From Actinomyces dentalis DSM 19115 (GTDB lineage Bacteria; Actinomycetota; Actinomycetes; Actinomycetales; Actinomycetaceae): DNA of 56,743 bases. Made by a program: the position numbers and the translations under genes. Where the stretch lies: positions 1-56,743 of the forward strand of contig NZ_AUBL01000028.1 of the NCBI RefSeq assembly GCF_000429225.1, in the 5' to 3' direction. Positions 56,662 to 56,743 of the stretch are shown in pieces; position 1 is the stretch's first letter; the number at the start of each line of letters is the position of its first letter. The notes below the pieces were generated by a model. The model ran no database searches and had not been told where the DNA came from. It was given only the letters and a program-made list of their open reading frames with translations.

Positions 56662-56743
56662 TCAGTGGGTGGTCTTGAAGGAATAGAGTGCGAGTGCCGC
56701 GGTGATGGTCTGCTCGAATGTTTCCAGGGGTCTCCTGTAGGGG
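56662..56743 (-). mobile_element. Insertion sequence: transposase C-terminus (partial)
   Basis: On the minus strand the last 26 codons read PYRRPLETFEQTITAALALY and then SFKTTH before the stop at 56664-56662. The wording is typical of the extreme C-terminus of a transposase, but I cannot fix the IS family (an IS1249-type element is one candidate). The stop lies within about seven bases of where immunity-gene homology resumes, so the IS terminus overlaps the end of its own ORF. The rest of the element is outside the window. Confidence 0.55.

Overview
The window is very GC-rich and reads as chromosomal DNA of an actinobacterium, most likely an Actinomyces-like member of the Actinomycetaceae. 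The grounds are: frequent GTG starts; GTGA and ATGA stop/start overlaps; many apparently leaderless genes (a TAnnnT -10 box 6-7 nt before the start codon); a PriA without helicase motifs; a mycobacterial-type (class 2) PyrF; a fused AroK-AroB; and a gene order that matches, from memory, the Streptomyces/Mycobacterium order alaS-ruvX-mltG-aroE-aroC-aroK-aroB-efp-nusB-(bldD)-pyrR-pyrB-pyrC-carA-carB-pyrF-gmk-rpoZ-coaBC-metK-priA-fmt-rsmB-rpe. The genus is inferred, not proven. No tRNA, rRNA or CRISPR was seen.

Left edge (1-3100, minus strand): an accessory island of paralogues resembling the YezG/DUF600 immunity-protein family (polymorphic toxin immunity). One copy is cut by the window edge, one has two domains, one has a single domain, and a small unknown ORF with its own promoter leads the set.

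3307-23630 (all minus): the pyrimidine-to-translation supercluster. Read 5' to 3' it is pyrR-pyrB-pyrC-carA-carB-pyrF (UMP biosynthesis, with a PyrR-binding hairpin next to the pyrR Shine-Dalgarno), gmk, rpoZ, coaBC, metK, priA, an oleate hydratase, a YihX-like HAD phosphatase, then fmt, rsmB and rpe. pyrD and the mihF gene often found before gmk are missing here.

23825-27100: an accessory insert at the point where Streptomyces carries bldD. It holds a membrane protein gene broken by a 62-bp-spaced direct repeat, an NmrA-type oxidoreductase, 40-bp degenerate repeats, a near-perfect 75-bp palindrome and a 120-bp MITE-like element.

27104-42110 (minus): nusB with a large Tyr/Asp/Arg-rich insertion, efp, a PaiB-like gene, a degenerate shikimate kinase, the AroK-AroB fusion, aroC, aroE, mltG, ruvX, alaS, rpsD, a TSUP permease and rarA. 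The aro genes make chorismate. mltG and ruvX join cell-wall and DNA housekeeping to the same transcription unit.

42267-54765: an MMPL-type transporter without its usual proton-relay Asp residues and with a 390-residue tail; a second copy of the palindrome; BrnQ; a small membrane protein; an MFS permease; an RsmC-like methyltransferase; three tandem paralogous membrane proteins under near-identical promoters; and a DapF with an extra C-terminal domain.

Right edge (54989-56743): a second immunity-like cluster in the same orientation and order as the left one. Its first gene is truncated by the end of an insertion sequence. The window is thus about 52 kb of core genes bracketed by two directly repeated immunity-gene clusters.
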